From assembly GCF_900640115.1 (NCBI RefSeq), contig NZ_CAAAIW010000022.1, forward strand, positions 1 through 53,442: 53,442 nucleotides of DNA, in the 5' to 3' direction. Source of the DNA: Legionella yabuuchiae (GTDB lineage Bacteria; Pseudomonadota; Gammaproteobacteria; Legionellales; Legionellaceae). The notes below the pieces were generated by a model that had not been told where the DNA came from, did not search any database, and saw only the letters and a list, made by a program, of their open reading frames with translations. Shown here piece after piece: positions 53,406-53,442 of the stretch. The position numbers and the translations under genes are program-made. Each line of letters starts with the position of its first letter. Positions within the stretch are counted from its first letter, which is position 1.

Positions 53406-53442
53406 GCTCTAAGTAGTAACAGAGATAATTCATGATGTTCAA

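Noticed and set aside
1..53442. tRNA genes, rRNA genes, CRISPR arrays, transposases or integrases
   Set aside because: I saw no cloverleaf with a TTCGA-type T-loop and matching acceptor stem, no regularly spaced repeats, and no recombinase motifs. The only RNA genes supported are the SRP RNA and the probable 6S RNA.

Overview
This window looks like a chromosome segment from a Legionella-type gammaproteobacterium (order Legionellales). The base composition is AT-rich. Housekeeping genes of clear gammaproteobacterial type (fur/bamE, uvrA, ffh-rpsP-rimM-trmD-rplS, ffs-dnaX-ybaB-recR) are interleaved with genes typical of a Dot/Icm type IV secretion bacterium: a stand-alone IcmL/DotI-like protein, two F-box proteins, coiled-coil effector-like proteins, and two proteins carrying SidE-type phosphodiesterase motifs. 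The genus assignment is inferred from gene content; no 16S gene is present.

Layout. 0-0.4 kb: a 174-bp palindromic repeat element plus a partial second copy. 0.4-2.6 kb: a tiny DUF3309 membrane protein, a membrane-protein pseudogene with two in-frame stops, and a TSUP transporter. 2.6-3.8 kb: bamE and fur (divergent) and a DUF4332 protein. 3.97-8.1 kb: a compact four-gene minus-strand operon of C39-like peptidase, RimK-like ATP-grasp ligase, GCS2-like carboxylate-amine ligase and N-formylglutamate amidohydrolase, probably a peptide or amide conjugation system of unknown substrate. 8.3-9.3 kb: a DUF4442 thioesterase-like gene and a BON-domain gene, overlapping. 9.5-12 kb: two F-box paralogs in a tail-to-tail inverted duplication. 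12-19.2 kb: icmL-like, uvrA, lemA-htpX, a probable 6S RNA, and a YadG/YadH-type ABC exporter. 19.3-21.7 kb: a VgrG-like spike protein and a small secreted protein. 21.8-25.8 kb: ogt and the ribosomal/SRP operon. 26-27.7 kb: a secreted subtilase. 27.8-34.5 kb: an effector-like coiled-coil gene, then a VgrG fused to an alpha/beta-hydrolase domain with a downstream, overlapping membrane-anchored propeller protein (candidate effector and immunity protein). 34.7-41.6 kb: a CNNM/CorC protein, two hypotheticals, DUF547, recR, ybaB, dnaX and the 4.5S SRP RNA.

41.7-53.4 kb is an accessory, effector-rich island. It holds a stand-alone SidE-type phosphodiesterase protein (DupA/DupB-like by architecture); a 786-residue coiled-coil protein enclosed by two direct copies of the phosphodiesterase gene's own 5' end and upstream region; an unrecognised 518-residue protein; a second full copy of the palindromic element; an unrecognised 378-residue protein; and a 1407-residue protein. 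The last combines a PPR-like ~35-residue repeat solenoid, a mono-ADP-ribosyltransferase domain with R / STS / ExE motifs, and a SidE-type phosphodiesterase domain, in the order mART-PDE rather than the PDE-mART order of SidE/SdeA, and it ends in LRGG. This gene and the stand-alone phosphodiesterase could form a writer/eraser pair for phosphoribosyl-linked ubiquitination; that is an inference from motifs and needs biochemical proof.
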